Shown here piece after piece: positions 1-9,279 of a stretch of 64,000 nucleotides of DNA. Origin of the DNA: Cryomorphaceae bacterium BACL29 MAG-121220-bin8 (lineage in GTDB: Bacteria; Bacteroidota; Bacteroidia; Flavobacteriales; Flavobacteriaceae); the NCBI GenBank assembly GCA_905181705.1, contig CAJIYP010000002.1, forward strand, positions 124,001 to 188,000, written 5' to 3'. The position numbers were made by a program, and so were the translations under genes. Each line of letters starts with the position of its first letter. Within the stretch, counting starts at the first letter, position 1. Under the pieces are notes generated by a model. That model ran no database searches, was not told the DNA's origin, and worked only from the letters and a program-made list of their open reading frames with translations.

Positions 1-5
1 ATTAT

Positions 6-398
6 ATGAGAGAGAACACAAGAAAATATATGTGTTTTGCTCTCATTTTTTCTATAAAATCAATAACTAATAATAGTTATAAAAGCCTAAATCATAAAGA
101 CTATTATGAAATTCCTGAGAATTCTTCTTTCTTAACTGATGTTTTTTTGAGAAATGTGAAAGTTAAACTGGCTGACAAGATTATTAGAACTAATGTTTCT
201 ATAATGTATGAGGAAATATTAGATGTTGATTTAAAAAAAATAATTTTAAAACCTTTCATAGAAAACCACGGTTTATTGTTTAATACGTTTGGTCATACGG
301 ATCTAAATTTTAATAAAATAGAAAAACCTTTTGTTCTGAATGAGAATTCTATAAGTGAATTAATGTTTTATGTTGATAAATTGCGAATAGTTCAATGA
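6..398 (+). CDS. Unidentified protein, possibly 5'-truncated by the window edge
   Basis: This reading frame is open to the left edge of the window, so the ATG at position 6 may be internal and the protein may be only the C-terminal part of a longer one. The visible 130 residues have no signal peptide or membrane segment and no motif I recognise. The sequence is a soluble-looking mix of Lys/Asn/Ile-rich stretches. It ends 59 bases before the lrp-like gene. Codon use resembles its neighbours. I cannot assign a function. Confidence 0.5.
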   Translation: MRENTRKYMCFALIFSIKSITNNSYKSLNHKDYYEIPENSSFLTDVFLRNVKVKLADKIIRTNVSIMYEEILDVDLKKIILKPFIENHGLLFNTFGHTDLNFNKIEKPFVLNENSISELMFYVDKLRIVQ

Positions 399-426
399 TA
401 TTTAATTTTATCTAAAAATAATTCAA

Positions 427-434
427 TATATTTG
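427..434 (+). promoter_or_regulatory. Putative -7 box of the lrp-like gene
   Basis: The sequence TATATTTG matches the Bacteroidota sigma-A -7 consensus TAnnTTTG and lies 23 bases upstream of the ATG. No convincing -33 TTG element is visible at the usual spacing, so this is a match to one element only. Confidence 0.4.
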
Positions 435-457
435 CTTTTTCAATAAAAAATAATAAA

Positions 458-937
458 ATGAGCAAAATTAAGTTGGATGAAATAGATCATCAAATTTTAG
501 ATCTTCTTATTGATAATACAAGGACTGCTTTTACTGATATAGCAAAAAAACTATTAATTTCAGCGGGTACTGTTCATGTTAGGGTAAAAAAAATGGAAGA
601 TGCAGGTATTATTAAAGGTTCATCATTAACTTTAGATTATAAAAAACTAGGTTATACTTTTATTGCATATATCGGAATTTTTTTAGAAAAAACCTCTTTA
701 ACAAAATTAGTATTAGATGAACTTGAAACTGTTCCATTTGTTACAGTAGCTCATATCACCACAGGAAAATTTAATATATTCTGTAAAGTAAGAGCTAAAA
801 GCACTGATCATGCAAAAGAAATTATTTTTAATATTGATGATATTCAAGGGGTTTCTAGGACTGAAACAATGATTTCTTTAGAAGAAAGTATAAATGATAA
901 AAAACGCTTAATGCATAGAATATTTAACGAGCTATAA
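458..937 (+). CDS. Lrp/AsnC family transcriptional regulator
   Basis: The 159-residue length is typical for the family. Residues 5-50 form the winged helix-turn-helix (LDEIDHQILDLL, then an AKKLLISAGTVHVRVKKME recognition region). The remainder is an AsnC_trans_reg/RAM ligand-binding ferredoxin-like domain. Lrp-family proteins bind amino acids and control their metabolism as dimers or octamers. The closest downstream gene is PEP carboxylase, 16 bases away on the same strand, so the two may be co-transcribed. The effector amino acid and regulon cannot be read from the sequence. Confidence 0.92.
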   Translation: MSKIKLDEIDHQILDLLIDNTRTAFTDIAKKLLISAGTVHVRVKKMEDAGIIKGSSLTLDYKKLGYTFIAYIGIFLEKTSLTKLVLDELETVPFVTVAHITTGKFNIFCKVRAKSTDHAKEIIFNIDDIQGVSRTETMISLEESINDKKRLMHRIFNEL

Positions 938-953
938 AATAATGTTTCATTAA

Positions 954-3539
954 GTGAGAAAATTAACCAAAAAAGAAAGATTTAACGATAAAGTTTTATC
1001 TAATTTCCAAGTATATAATAGTATATTTTCAACTCTTCCCTATGAGAGTATTTCCAATACTGGAGTACTGTTACCTTTATTTGAAAAAATTTGTATTGAA
1101 GGATACGAATCTAATAACAATCCAAGTCAAATAGTTGAAGAGTTTTTCAATACATACTTAAGTAAATGTAATGATGAAGATAAATTAGCTTTACTTTTTC
1201 GTTTCATTCAATATATTGAAAGACAAGTGGTTTTATTTGATGCAGTAGAAGATGCTGCATTTTCAAAGATTAATAACTTAGATGGAAGAGGGACTTTAAG
1301 AAACCTAAAAGAAGAGGTAGAGTCAAAAAATAAAAAAAAGGAGTTCAAAAAATACTTATCCAGATTTCAAGTAAGAACAGTATTAACTGCTCATCCTACT
1401 CAATTTTACCCTGGATCTGTTCTTGGAATTATAACTGACTTAACTAATGCAGTTAAGGAAAATGATTTAGTCAAAATTAAATCGCTTTTGTCTCAGTTAG
1501 GAAAGACCCCTTTTTTTAAAAATGACAAACCTTCCCCCTATGATGAGGCGGTGAGTTTAACTTGGTATTTAGAGAATGTTTTTTATGATTCTATTAGTAA
1601 CATTTATAAGTACTTAAGATCTAATGTTTTTGATGGAAAGGAATTCAACACTGATATAGTAAATTTAGGATTTTGGCCCGGAGGAGATAGAGATGGTAAT
1701 CCTTTTGTTACCACTGAAATTACAATCAAAACAGCTAGTAAACTTAAAAGTGACATTATAAAAAATTATTATCGAGATATTAGAAAATTAAGAAGAAGAC
1801 TTACTTTTAAAAACGTTGAGGATATAATAATTGATTTGGAAAGAAGGTTGTACTCGAGTATTAATGAATTTTCAGAGGGACCAAAAATTAGTTTAATCGA
1901 TCTGAAGAAAAAACTTTACAAAGTAAGAGATATTTTAATCTCTGAACATAAATCTTTGTTTTTGGATCAATTAGAAGACGTTATCAATAAAGTTAATATT
2001 TTTGGATATCATTTTGCGAGTTTAGATATAAGACAAGATTCACGAATCCATACTAAGGCATTTGAAAAAGTTTTTAAAATAGCTCAACAGAAAAATCTTA
2101 CTAGTTCTAAAATAGATTACAACTCATTAAATGATGAGGATAAATCAAAATCTCTTTCAGATCTTAAAGGAGATATTTCTCCAAACTCTTTTGAGGATGA
2201 TTTAGTTGTATCGACGCTTAGTTCAATACGAGCTATGAAATCAATACAAAAATTAAATGGCGAAAAAGGTTCTAATAGGTATATTATAAGCAATAATCAG
2301 TCCTCTTTAAATATATTAGAAGTTTTTTCAATGTTTAGACTTAGCGATTGGTCAAACCCGTCAGTAGATATTGTTCCGCTTTTTGAAACAGTTTCTGATT
2401 TAACTGTATCCTCTAAGGTTATGGAGTCTGTATATCTGAATCCTATTTACAGAAAACATCTTATAAATAGAGGCAATCAACAAACTATTATGTTAGGTTT
2501 TTCTGATGGAACTAAGGATGGAGGTTATTTAATGGCTAATTGGAGCATTTTAAAGGCAAAAGAAGCTCTAACTAGCATTTCTAGAAAACATGGCGTTAAA
2601 GTAGTCTTTTTTGATGGTAGAGGAGGTCCCCCAGCTAGAGGAGGAGGTAATACTCACCAATTTTATTCTTCTATGGGAACTTTTGTAGAATCAGATGAAA
2701 TTCAGCTTACAGTTCAAGGTCAAACAATAAGTTCTAACTTTGGAACAGTAGATTCATGTCAATACAATCTTGAGCAGTTGTTAAGTGCTGGAATTCAAAA
2801 CAGGGTACTTAATTTTGATTCAAATGAGTCTAAAAAAGAAGATAAAATTATCCTAGATAAATTAGCGAATATAAGTTATAAATCATATTGTGATTTTAAA
2901 AATCATCCAAAATTTGTACCGTATTTAGAGCATATGAGTACTATTAGATATTATGCAAAAACAAACATAGGAAGCAGGCCATCTAAAAGAGGTAAATCCA
3001 ATGATAATTTTGATTTTGAATCTTTGAGAGCCATTCCATTTGTTGGAAGTTGGAGTCAATTAAAACAAAATGTTCCAGGATTTTATGGAGTTGGTACTGC
3101 TCTAAAATATTATCATGACAATAATAGTTTTTCAGATTTAAAAAAACTTTACAAAAGATCGTTATTTTTTAGAACTCTAATTTCAAATAGTATGATGAGT
3201 TTAACAAAATCATTTTTCAAATTAACATCGTACATGAAAGAAGATCCCGAATTTGGTGAGTTTTGGTCATTAATTTATGAAGAATACAAATTATCTAAAT
3301 TATTAATTTTAAAGTTATCTGATTTTAAAGAATTAATGGAAAATGAACCTGCAAATAAGGCTTCAATTGAAACCAGAGAAAAAATAGTTTTACCATTAAT
3401 AACTATTCAGCAATATGCTTTAAGAAAAATCAAAGATATTGAGAAAGGAAATTTGGGAAAAGAAACATTAAAAATTTATGAAAAAATGGTAACAAGATCT
3501 CTTTTTGGAAATATTAATGCTAGTAGGAACTCTGCTTAA
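954..3539 (+). CDS. ppc: Phosphoenolpyruvate carboxylase
   Basis: Catalyses PEP + bicarbonate to oxaloacetate, the anaplerotic entry to the TCA cycle. The 861-residue protein shows the family signatures: TAHPTQ with the catalytic His near residue 147, GFWPGGDRDGNP around 240, the glycine-rich loop FDGRGGPPARGGG around 552-565, and QGQTISSNFGT just after it. The loop differs from the enterobacterial form, as in divergent Bacteroidota enzymes. The start is GTG at 954, 16 bases after the lrp-like gene. The 3' end overlaps the convergent aroB by four bases. Confidence 0.95.
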   Translation: MRKLTKKERFNDKVLSNFQVYNSIFSTLPYESISNTGVLLPLFEKICIEGYESNNNPSQIVEEFFNTYLSKCNDEDKLALLFRFIQYIERQVVLFDAVEDAAFSKINNLDGRGTLRNLKEEVESKNKKKEFKKYLSRFQVRTVLTAHPTQFYPGSVLGIITDLTNAVKENDLVKIKSLLSQLGKTPFFKNDKPSPYDEAVSLTWYLENVFYDSISNIYKYLRSNVFDGKEFNTDIVNLGFWPGGDRDGNPFVTTEITIKTASKLKSDIIKNYYRDIRKLRRRLTFKNVEDIIIDLERRLYSSINEFSEGPKISLIDLKKKLYKVRDILISEHKSLFLDQLEDVINKVNIFGYHFASLDIRQDSRIHTKAFEKVFKIAQQKNLTSSKIDYNSLNDEDKSKSLSDLKGDISPNSFEDDLVVSTLSSIRAMKSIQKLNGEKGSNRYIISNNQSSLNILEVFSMFRLSDWSNPSVDIVPLFETVSDLTVSSKVMESVYLNPIYRKHLINRGNQQTIMLGFSDGTKDGGYLMANWSILKAKEALTSISRKHGVKVVFFDGRGGPPARGGGNTHQFYSSMGTFVESDEIQLTVQGQTISSNFGTVDSCQYNLEQLLSAGIQNRVLNFDSNESKKEDKIILDKLANISYKSYCDFKNHPKFVPYLEHMSTIRYYAKTNIGSRPSKRGKSNDNFDFESLRAIPFVGSWSQLKQNVPGFYGVGTALKYYHDNNSFSDLKKLYKRSLFFRTLISNSMMSLTKSFFKLTSYMKEDPEFGEFWSLIYEEYKLSKLLILKLSDFKELMENEPANKASIETREKIVLPLITIQQYALRKIKDIEKGNLGKETLKIYEKMVTRSLFGNINASRNSA

Positions 3540-4594
3540 TATGAATAATAATTAAAAGCATCAATAATCGTTTCGTTCCTAACTTCAATATCATACACTG
3601 GTTTTCCGATTTTTTTAATAAGTACAAAGTTTATTTTACCATGACTATTTTTTTTGTCATGAACAAGAAGATTAATAATGTCTTGAACGTTATTGTTTGT
3701 AAATGATATTTTTTTATAAATTTTCAAAATATGTTGTTTAATCTTTTCAACATCTTTAATTGAAAAACCTAATGATTTATGAGAAATATAGGATGCTAGT
3801 ATCATTCCAATAGCTATTGCTTCTCCATGTAAAAGTCTGTTTTTTGATTTTAAAAAAAATGACTCAATTGAGTGACCTAAAGTATGTCCAAAATTAAGAG
3901 CTTTTCTTTCATTCTCTTCTTTTGGGTCAAGTAAAACAATTCTATTTTTTATTTCAATTGAAGCCTTAATTAAATCAATATTTTTAAAATCTAAATTTTC
4001 ATTGTAAGAGTTTAATTTATCAAAAAATATTAAATCAGAAATTATTGAATGTTTAAAAATTTCAGCGTAACCACTCAATATTTCAGAATACTCTAACGTA
4101 TTAAGGTAAAGAGGATCTATTATGACCATTTTTGGATCATAAAATGTTCCAACTTGATTTTTCAGTACACCTAAATCAACCCCTGTTTTACCTCCAACTG
4201 AAGCATCAACCATGGACAGTAAAGTTGTAGGTATGTTAACGTAATCAATCCCTCTTTTAAAAGTGCTTGCAATGAAGCCTCCCATGTCTCCGACAACTCC
4301 TCCTCCTAAATTTATAATAAGACTTTTTCTGTCTCCACTACGCTCAGAAAGATTATTCCACAGCAATAGACACGACTCAATATTTTTATTTTCTTCACCT
4401 GGTCTAGATACTAATTTTTCAAAATCAATTTCTTTAAATTGTTTCAAAAATACATTTAAACAAAGTTTATTAGTATTTGAATCTAGATGAATAAATATTT
4501 TAGAATAGTTGTTGACTTTAATGTATTCTAATAACTTGTCATATCCGTTGATACCAAAAAAAATAGAATAATTTTTTGCTTTAATTTCTTTCAT
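3536..4594 (-). CDS. aroB: 3-dehydroquinate synthase
   Basis: Second step of the shikimate pathway: cyclises DAHP to 3-dehydroquinate using NAD and a divalent metal. The 352-residue protein has the NAD-binding LGGGVVGDMGGF near residue 100, the substrate-binding region IPTTLLSMVDASVGGKTGVD, and metal-ligand motifs YAEIFKH, NFGHTLGHSIE and LLHGEAIAIGM. The N-terminal region is somewhat short compared with E. coli AroB, as usual in this phylum. It converges with ppc, with a four-base overlap, and is divergent from the proline dehydrogenase gene. The aromatic pathway enzyme aroC lies elsewhere in the window at 35.1-36.1 kb. Confidence 0.96.
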   Translation of the reverse strand: MKEIKAKNYSIFFGINGYDKLLEYIKVNNYSKIFIHLDSNTNKLCLNVFLKQFKEIDFEKLVSRPGEENKNIESCLLLWNNLSERSGDRKSLIINLGGGVVGDMGGFIASTFKRGIDYVNIPTTLLSMVDASVGGKTGVDLGVLKNQVGTFYDPKMVIIDPLYLNTLEYSEILSGYAEIFKHSIISDLIFFDKLNSYNENLDFKNIDLIKASIEIKNRIVLLDPKEENERKALNFGHTLGHSIESFFLKSKNRLLHGEAIAIGMILASYISHKSLGFSIKDVEKIKQHILKIYKKISFTNNNVQDIINLLVHDKKNSHGKINFVLIKKIGKPVYDIEVRNETIIDAFNYYSY

Positions 4595-4674
4595 TTAATT
4601 CATCATATTTTACAAAATAACATCTTTTTTTATTAAAAAACCATGTAAATTAGCAATATAAATAATTAACTTAA

Positions 4675-5838
4675 TTGGAAACTATATTTAGTAATACTAA
4701 GGATGCTTTTTCTTTAAAAACAAACTTTGAGCTTCTAAGAGCAATGTTTCTTTTTAAAATTATTCAAAATAAATTATTAGTAAAAATTGGGGCTTCTTTA
4801 ACAAACTTCTTTTTTAAATTTTATATTCCAGTAACTCCAATAATAAAATTTACTGTTTTTAATCATTTTTGTGGAGGGGTTTCTGAACTTGATTGCAATT
4901 CGGTTATCAAAAAGATGTTTAATAAAAACGTAAGCTCAGTTCTTGATTTTTCAACTGAAGCATTTAAAACTGAAAAGGAATTTGATAAATGTTTTAATAA
5001 AAAATTATCAATAATTGAATTTATTAAAAATAGATCAGAAATTCCTTTTGCTGTTTTTAAACCAACGTGTTTAGGTAGTATTGACCTTTTTACAAAAGTT
5101 TCCAATGCAGATAAATTAAATACAGAGGAAGAAAATCAATGGCAAAGAGTTTTACAAAGGTTTGAAGGGGTTTGTCAAAAAGCCCATGATTATGATATAA
5201 AAATATTAATTGATGCAGAAGAAGTATTTGTTCAAAAAGCAATTGACGATTTAGCTTTAAAAATGATGTTGAAATTCAATAAAAATAAGGCTATTGTTTA
5301 CAATACCGTTCAAATGTACAGATGGGATCGTTTAGATTACATGAATAATTTATTAGATAATAACAATGGAATTATTTTTGGATTTAAGCTGGTAAGAGGT
5401 GCTTATATGGAAAAAGAAAGAGAAATAGCTAAAAAATCCAATACTAAATCTCCAATTTGTGCTGATAAGGCAGAAACTGATTTAAACTTCAATAATGGAT
5501 TGGATTTAGTTTTTAATAATCTTCACAAGATAAATCTTGTATGCGGATCTCACAACGAGAATTCTGTTTTAAAAATAATGAAAATGATGAGTGATAATGA
5601 TATTTCAAATAAAGACGATAAGATCTGGTTTGGTCAACTTTACGGAATGAGTGATAATATTTCATTTAATTTAGCTATACATGGTTATAATGTATTTAAA
5701 ATATTACCATTTGGTCCTGTAAGGAATTTAGTACCTTATCTTATTAGAAGAGCTGAAGAAAATTCATCTGTAAAAGGACAAACAGGAAGGGAATTACAGT
5801 TAATTGTCAATGAAAGAAATAGAAGAAGATTATTATAA
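4675..5838 (+). CDS. Proline dehydrogenase
   Basis: FAD-dependent oxidation of proline to pyrroline-5-carboxylate, the first step of proline catabolism. The protein is a stand-alone ProDH of 387 residues; no P5C dehydrogenase domain follows. The barrel carries ILIDAEE, NTVQMYRWDRLD, LVRGAYMEKER near residue 239, a SHNENS strand, and a C-terminal LIRRAEENSS motif that carries the substrate-binding arginines. The assigned start is TTG; no in-frame ATG lies nearby upstream, and the first residues align with family N-termini. It is divergent from aroB across an 80-base gap. Confidence 0.93.
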   Translation: METIFSNTKDAFSLKTNFELLRAMFLFKIIQNKLLVKIGASLTNFFFKFYIPVTPIIKFTVFNHFCGGVSELDCNSVIKKMFNKNVSSVLDFSTEAFKTEKEFDKCFNKKLSIIEFIKNRSEIPFAVFKPTCLGSIDLFTKVSNADKLNTEEENQWQRVLQRFEGVCQKAHDYDIKILIDAEEVFVQKAIDDLALKMMLKFNKNKAIVYNTVQMYRWDRLDYMNNLLDNNNGIIFGFKLVRGAYMEKEREIAKKSNTKSPICADKAETDLNFNNGLDLVFNNLHKINLVCGSHNENSVLKIMKMMSDNDISNKDDKIWFGQLYGMSDNISFNLAIHGYNVFKILPFGPVRNLVPYLIRRAEENSSVKGQTGRELQLIVNERNRRRLL

Positions 5839-5840
5839 AT

Positions 5841-6188
5841 TCAGTAATAGAGTTTTTTAAATTTTGCTGTATTGGAACAATTCTCTACACTGTAATACGT
5901 CTTTTCATTTTTAGATTTGTTTTTCAATACATATGTTTTACAAGAATCTAGATCTACATTGCTTTGCGAAAAATCTACTTTAAATTTATTTCCTAAATTA
6001 TTTTTTTCAAGAAATGTTGTGTCTGGTTTTCCCTTAAATATCCATTGTTTTTTTTCGATATCTGCCAAAACTCTTTTATTTGGTGAATAGTTGAATGTAG
6101 CTTCTTTTTTCCCCATAAAATAAAACAGAAAAACTAAGCCTATGGAAAAGCCAACTAAATAATAAAGTAACCTTTTTACAAAGTTCAT
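5841..6188 (-). CDS. Small membrane-anchored protein, DUF4258-like
   Basis: A 115-residue protein with one N-terminal transmembrane helix (about residues 8-25, LYYLVGFSIGLVFLFYF) and a soluble tail. Length, context and the tail pattern resemble DUF4258 proteins found beside tsaE in Flavobacteriia; this family call is from memory of the pattern. The start codon overlaps the tsaE stop by four bases (ATGA), indicating translational coupling. Function is unknown. Confidence 0.75.
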   Translation of the reverse strand: MNFVKRLLYYLVGFSIGLVFLFYFMGKKEATFNYSPNKRVLADIEKKQWIFKGKPDTTFLEKNNLGNKFKVDFSQSNVDLDSCKTYVLKNKSKNEKTYYSVENCSNTAKFKKLYY

Positions 6189-6616
6189 GTTATAATATTG
6201 GATATTGTTATCTTTCTTTCTTCATCACCGATATAATCTATTTCTATTAGGGAATGATTAATATGGTGACTTTTTAACAGCAATTCTGGCCATTCAATAA
6301 TCACAAAGTTTTTATTATCTAAATATTCTGTTATTCCTAAATCATTTATTTCATTTTTATTTTCTAATCTAAATAAATCCATATGAAATATAACCTTATT
6401 TTCTCTTGTTTTGTATTCGTTGATTATACTAAAAGTTGGGCTGTTAACAATGTCTAACACATTGAGATCTTTACAGATTTCTTTAACTAGTGTAGTTTTT
6501 CCAGCACCAACTATTCCTTTTAAAAAAAAATGTTTTGATTCACAGTTTTCAATTACAAATTTACTTGCTTTATTAATACTCTCTTTTGAATAAATCATGT
6601 TCATTTTATTTGGCAT
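6185..6616 (-). CDS. tsaE: tRNA threonylcarbamoyladenosine biosynthesis ATPase TsaE
   Basis: ATPase partner of the TsaB-TsaD complex that makes t6A at position 37 of ANN-decoding tRNAs. Visible motifs are the P-loop GIVGAGKTT (Lys about 40), the SPTFSI switch, the HMDLFRLE Walker B-like segment and IEWPELL. The ORF starts 11 bases inside porX; in-frame ATG codons at 6604 and 6598 are equally plausible starts, and the shorter forms fit the usual N-terminus better. It overlaps the downstream small membrane protein by four bases, so porX, tsaE and that gene probably form one transcript. Confidence 0.94.
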   Translation of the reverse strand: MPNKMNMIYSKESINKASKFVIENCESKHFFLKGIVGAGKTTLVKEICKDLNVLDIVNSPTFSIINEYKTRENKVIFHMDLFRLENKNEINDLGITEYLDNKNFVIIEWPELLLKSHHINHSLIEIDYIGDEERKITISNIIT

Positions 6617-8144
6617 TCATCACAATAAAAGGAACTAACATTTCTTCAAGAGAAACCCCCCCGTGTTGGTATGTATTTTTAAACATATTTGCATAGTTGT
6701 TATAATTATTTGAGTAAACAAAAAAAACATTTTCTTTTGCAAAAATATAACAACTACTTAAATGATTAGATGGTAACAAATATTTTTTTGGTTCATCTAA
6801 GTTTATAACTTCTTTTTTTATTGAATGAATTTGTTTGGATGTTTTATACCTTAAATTATTTGAAATTTCTTTATCTCCAGAAACAAGTGCTGCTTTATCA
6901 ACATTAATAGTACCGTGGTCAGAAGTGATAATTATTTTAAATTTTAATTCCTTTGCTTTTTTTATTATTTCATGGAGTTTTGAATTTTTATACCAACTTT
7001 TAGTTATATCTCTATATGCCTTGTCACTTGAAGCTAATTCTTTAATGAATTTCACATCTTTTTTAGCATGTGAAATTATGTCTACAAAGTTATATACTAG
7101 AACGGTCAAGTCATTTTCTTTTTCATTAACTAAACGATTGTAAAAGGATTCTCCATCTTTTGGATTTAAAATTTTATGGTATTTATATTTTATTTTTTTA
7201 CCTAGTCTAGAAAATTGTTCATTAAGTAATTCATTTTCAAACTTATTTTTCCCATCTATATCCAATTCACTAACCCAATAATTAGGATGTATTTTTTTTA
7301 TGTTTATTGGACTTAAGCCTGAAAATATAGAGTTCCTAGCATACTGAGTGGTGGTCGGTAAAATACTAGAATATAAAATATCTAATTCTACATTGTAACC
7401 TTCACTCACAAGCGGTTCAATGATCTTCCACTGATCGTATCTGAGGTTATCTATTAACACAAAAAGGATGGGTGAGTTTGATGATATTTCTGGAATAACT
7501 CTATTTTTAAATAAATTTATTGAGGAAGTGAACTCTTTATTAGAAAGTAATTTTTCGTAATTTTTTTCAATAAAATCAGCATATAGCTTATTTGCTTGTT
7601 TTTTTTGAGAAAATAAAATCTCATATACTTCTTTTTCGTCTACTTCACTTAATTCTAATTCCCAATATGATAAAACTTTATAGACCTCCATCCATTCTTC
7701 AATTGTATCACAAAAATTTATTTTATCATTAATATCTTGAAAGGAGTTTTGATAGTTAGAAATAGTTTTATTACTCATAATCTCCTTATTTCTAAATATT
7801 TTAGTCAAGGACAATAATATCTGATTAGGATTTAATGGTTTAATTAAATAATCTTTAACTTTTAAACCAATTGCGTCTTCTATTGTATCATCCTCTGAAC
7901 TCTGTGTTATCATAATAATTGGAATAGAAGAATATTCCTTGTTTATTAATTTTATTGATTCTGTTCCACTAAGACCAGGCATATTCTGATCAATTAATAT
8001 GACATCATGAGAATTTTTTTTGATAATATTAATTGCTTCAGGACCACTATTGCATGTTTCTACTTCATATCCTTTTTTATTCAAAAAAAGTATATGAGAT
8101 TTAAAATATTCTATTTCATCATCAATCCATAAAATTTTAATCAT
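6606..8144 (-). CDS. porX: PorX-type response regulator with PglZ domain
   Basis: The N-terminal receiver domain (residues 1-120) has the acidic pair D8/D9, phosphoacceptor D52 in VILIDQNMPG, and K102 in DYLIKPLNP. A helical linker precedes a C-terminal PglZ/alkaline-phosphatase-like domain (from about residue 220) with LFVLIDNLRYDQW and IITSDHGTINVD metal-site segments. In Bacteroidota PorX works with the histidine kinase PorY to control type IX secretion genes, and the PglZ domain of PorX hydrolyses nucleotide phosphodiesters. No porY or other T9SS gene is in the window. The 512-residue length is typical. Confidence 0.93.
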   Translation of the reverse strand: MIKILWIDDEIEYFKSHILFLNKKGYEVETCNSGPEAINIIKKNSHDVILIDQNMPGLSGTESIKLINKEYSSIPIIMITQSSEDDTIEDAIGLKVKDYLIKPLNPNQILLSLTKIFRNKEIMSNKTISNYQNSFQDINDKINFCDTIEEWMEVYKVLSYWELELSEVDEKEVYEILFSQKKQANKLYADFIEKNYEKLLSNKEFTSSINLFKNRVIPEISSNSPILFVLIDNLRYDQWKIIEPLVSEGYNVELDILYSSILPTTTQYARNSIFSGLSPINIKKIHPNYWVSELDIDGKNKFENELLNEQFSRLGKKIKYKYHKILNPKDGESFYNRLVNEKENDLTVLVYNFVDIISHAKKDVKFIKELASSDKAYRDITKSWYKNSKLHEIIKKAKELKFKIIITSDHGTINVDKAALVSGDKEISNNLRYKTSKQIHSIKKEVINLDEPKKYLLPSNHLSSCYIFAKENVFFVYSNNYNNYANMFKNTYQHGGVSLEEMLVPFIVMNAK

Positions 8145-8163
8145 CTACATGTTTTTATATATT

Positions 8164-8171
8164 CAAATTTA
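8164..8171 (-). promoter_or_regulatory. Putative -7 box of porX
   Basis: On the minus strand the sequence reads TAAATTTG, a match to TAnnTTTG, about 20 bases upstream of the porX ATG. No clear -33 TTG is present. Confidence 0.4.
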
Positions 8172-8240
8172 GTTAATTATAAATACTGTTTATTATAATT
8201 ATATTTTCATATAACTAAAATGTAATTAATTCATTTTTCA

Positions 8241-8248
8241 TACTTTTG
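8241..8248 (+). promoter_or_regulatory. Putative -7 box of lpxD
   Basis: TACTTTTG matches TAnnTTTG and ends only five bases before the lpxD ATG at 8254, so transcription from it would start at or almost at the start codon. Confidence 0.4.
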
Positions 8249-8253
8249 CGACG

Positions 8254-9279
8254 ATGAAATTATATGCTAATAAAATAGCTGAGATGGTTGGAGGCCTTGT
8301 CGAGGGGAATCATTTAGTATATATAAATAAGCTTTCAAAGATTGAAAATGGAGAACACGAATCATTGTCTTTTTTAGGAAATCCTAAATACAATCAATAT
8401 TTATACACATCTAAATGTTCAATAATTTTAGTTGAAAAAGATATAAAGTTGGACAAACCCGTAGACCCAACTCTTATAAGGGTGGATGATCCTAATGAAT
8501 CTTTCTCCATATTACTAAATTACTTTAGTTCCAACAAAACTCAATTAATTGGTATTGACAAGAATTCAATTATTGAGAAAAATGTAAAATACGCAGAAGA
8601 TTTATACTTAGGGTCGTATTCAATATGTAAAATAGATTCTAAGATCGGTAATAATGTTAAAATACATTCTCAAGTTTTTATTGGAGAGAATGTATTGATT
8701 GGCGACAATACAATTATTTACCCGGGTGTGAAAATTTATAATAATTCCCAAGTAGGAAGTAATTGTATAATTCATAGTGGAACTGTAATTGGATCTGATG
8801 GTTTTGGTTTTAATTTAGATAAAAATGGTAATCAAATCAAAGTTGTTCATAATGGAAACGTAGTTATTGAAGATGATGTTGAGATTGGTTCTAATTGTAC
8901 AATAGATAGAGCAACTCTAGGATCTACAATAATAAAAAAAGGAGTCAAAATGGATAACTTAATTCAAGTAGCTCATAATGTTATAATTGGAGAAAACACT
9001 GTCATAGCTGCTTTAGTTGGTATAGCTGGTTCTACAACAATTGGAAAGAATTGTATGTTGGGTGGGCAGGCTGGTGTGAGTGGCCATTTAACAATTGGAG
9101 ACAGAGTTTTGATTCAGGCTCAATCAGGTGTTTTCAAAAACATTAAGTCGGATACTTCAGTGATGGGTTCTCCTGCAATTCAATTAATGGATTACAATAA
9201 ATCATATGTTCATTTTAAAAACCTTCCTTCAATAATTAAATCTTTAGAAAAGATTTTTAAAAACAATAAAGATGTCTAA
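8254..9279 (+). CDS. lpxD: UDP-3-O-(3-hydroxyacyl)glucosamine N-acyltransferase
   Basis: Third step of lipid A synthesis: N-acylation of UDP-3-O-acylglucosamine from acyl-ACP. The N-terminal uridine-binding domain spans about residues 1-100. It is followed by a left-handed beta-helix of isoleucine-patch hexapeptide repeats, with the family signatures SDGFGF and QVAHNVIIG carrying the catalytic His. The 341-residue length is typical. The last bases overlap the start of lpxC-fabZ by eight bases, so it leads a coupled lpx gene series. Confidence 0.96.
   Translation: MKLYANKIAEMVGGLVEGNHLVYINKLSKIENGEHESLSFLGNPKYNQYLYTSKCSIILVEKDIKLDKPVDPTLIRVDDPNESFSILLNYFSSNKTQLIGIDKNSIIEKNVKYAEDLYLGSYSICKIDSKIGNNVKIHSQVFIGENVLIGDNTIIYPGVKIYNNSQVGSNCIIHSGTVIGSDGFGFNLDKNGNQIKVVHNGNVVIEDDVEIGSNCTIDRATLGSTIIKKGVKMDNLIQVAHNVIIGENTVIAALVGIAGSTTIGKNCMLGGQAGVSGHLTIGDRVLIQAQSGVFKNIKSDTSVMGSPAIQLMDYNKSYVHFKNLPSIIKSLEKIFKNNKDV

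Noticed and set aside
4263-4490. Plus-strand ORF of 75 codons inside aroB, and many similar antisense ORFs inside other genes (for example 12516-12752 and 34493-34717).
   Set aside because: They lie wholly inside strongly conserved genes on the other strand or in another frame and show no domain or signal of their own.
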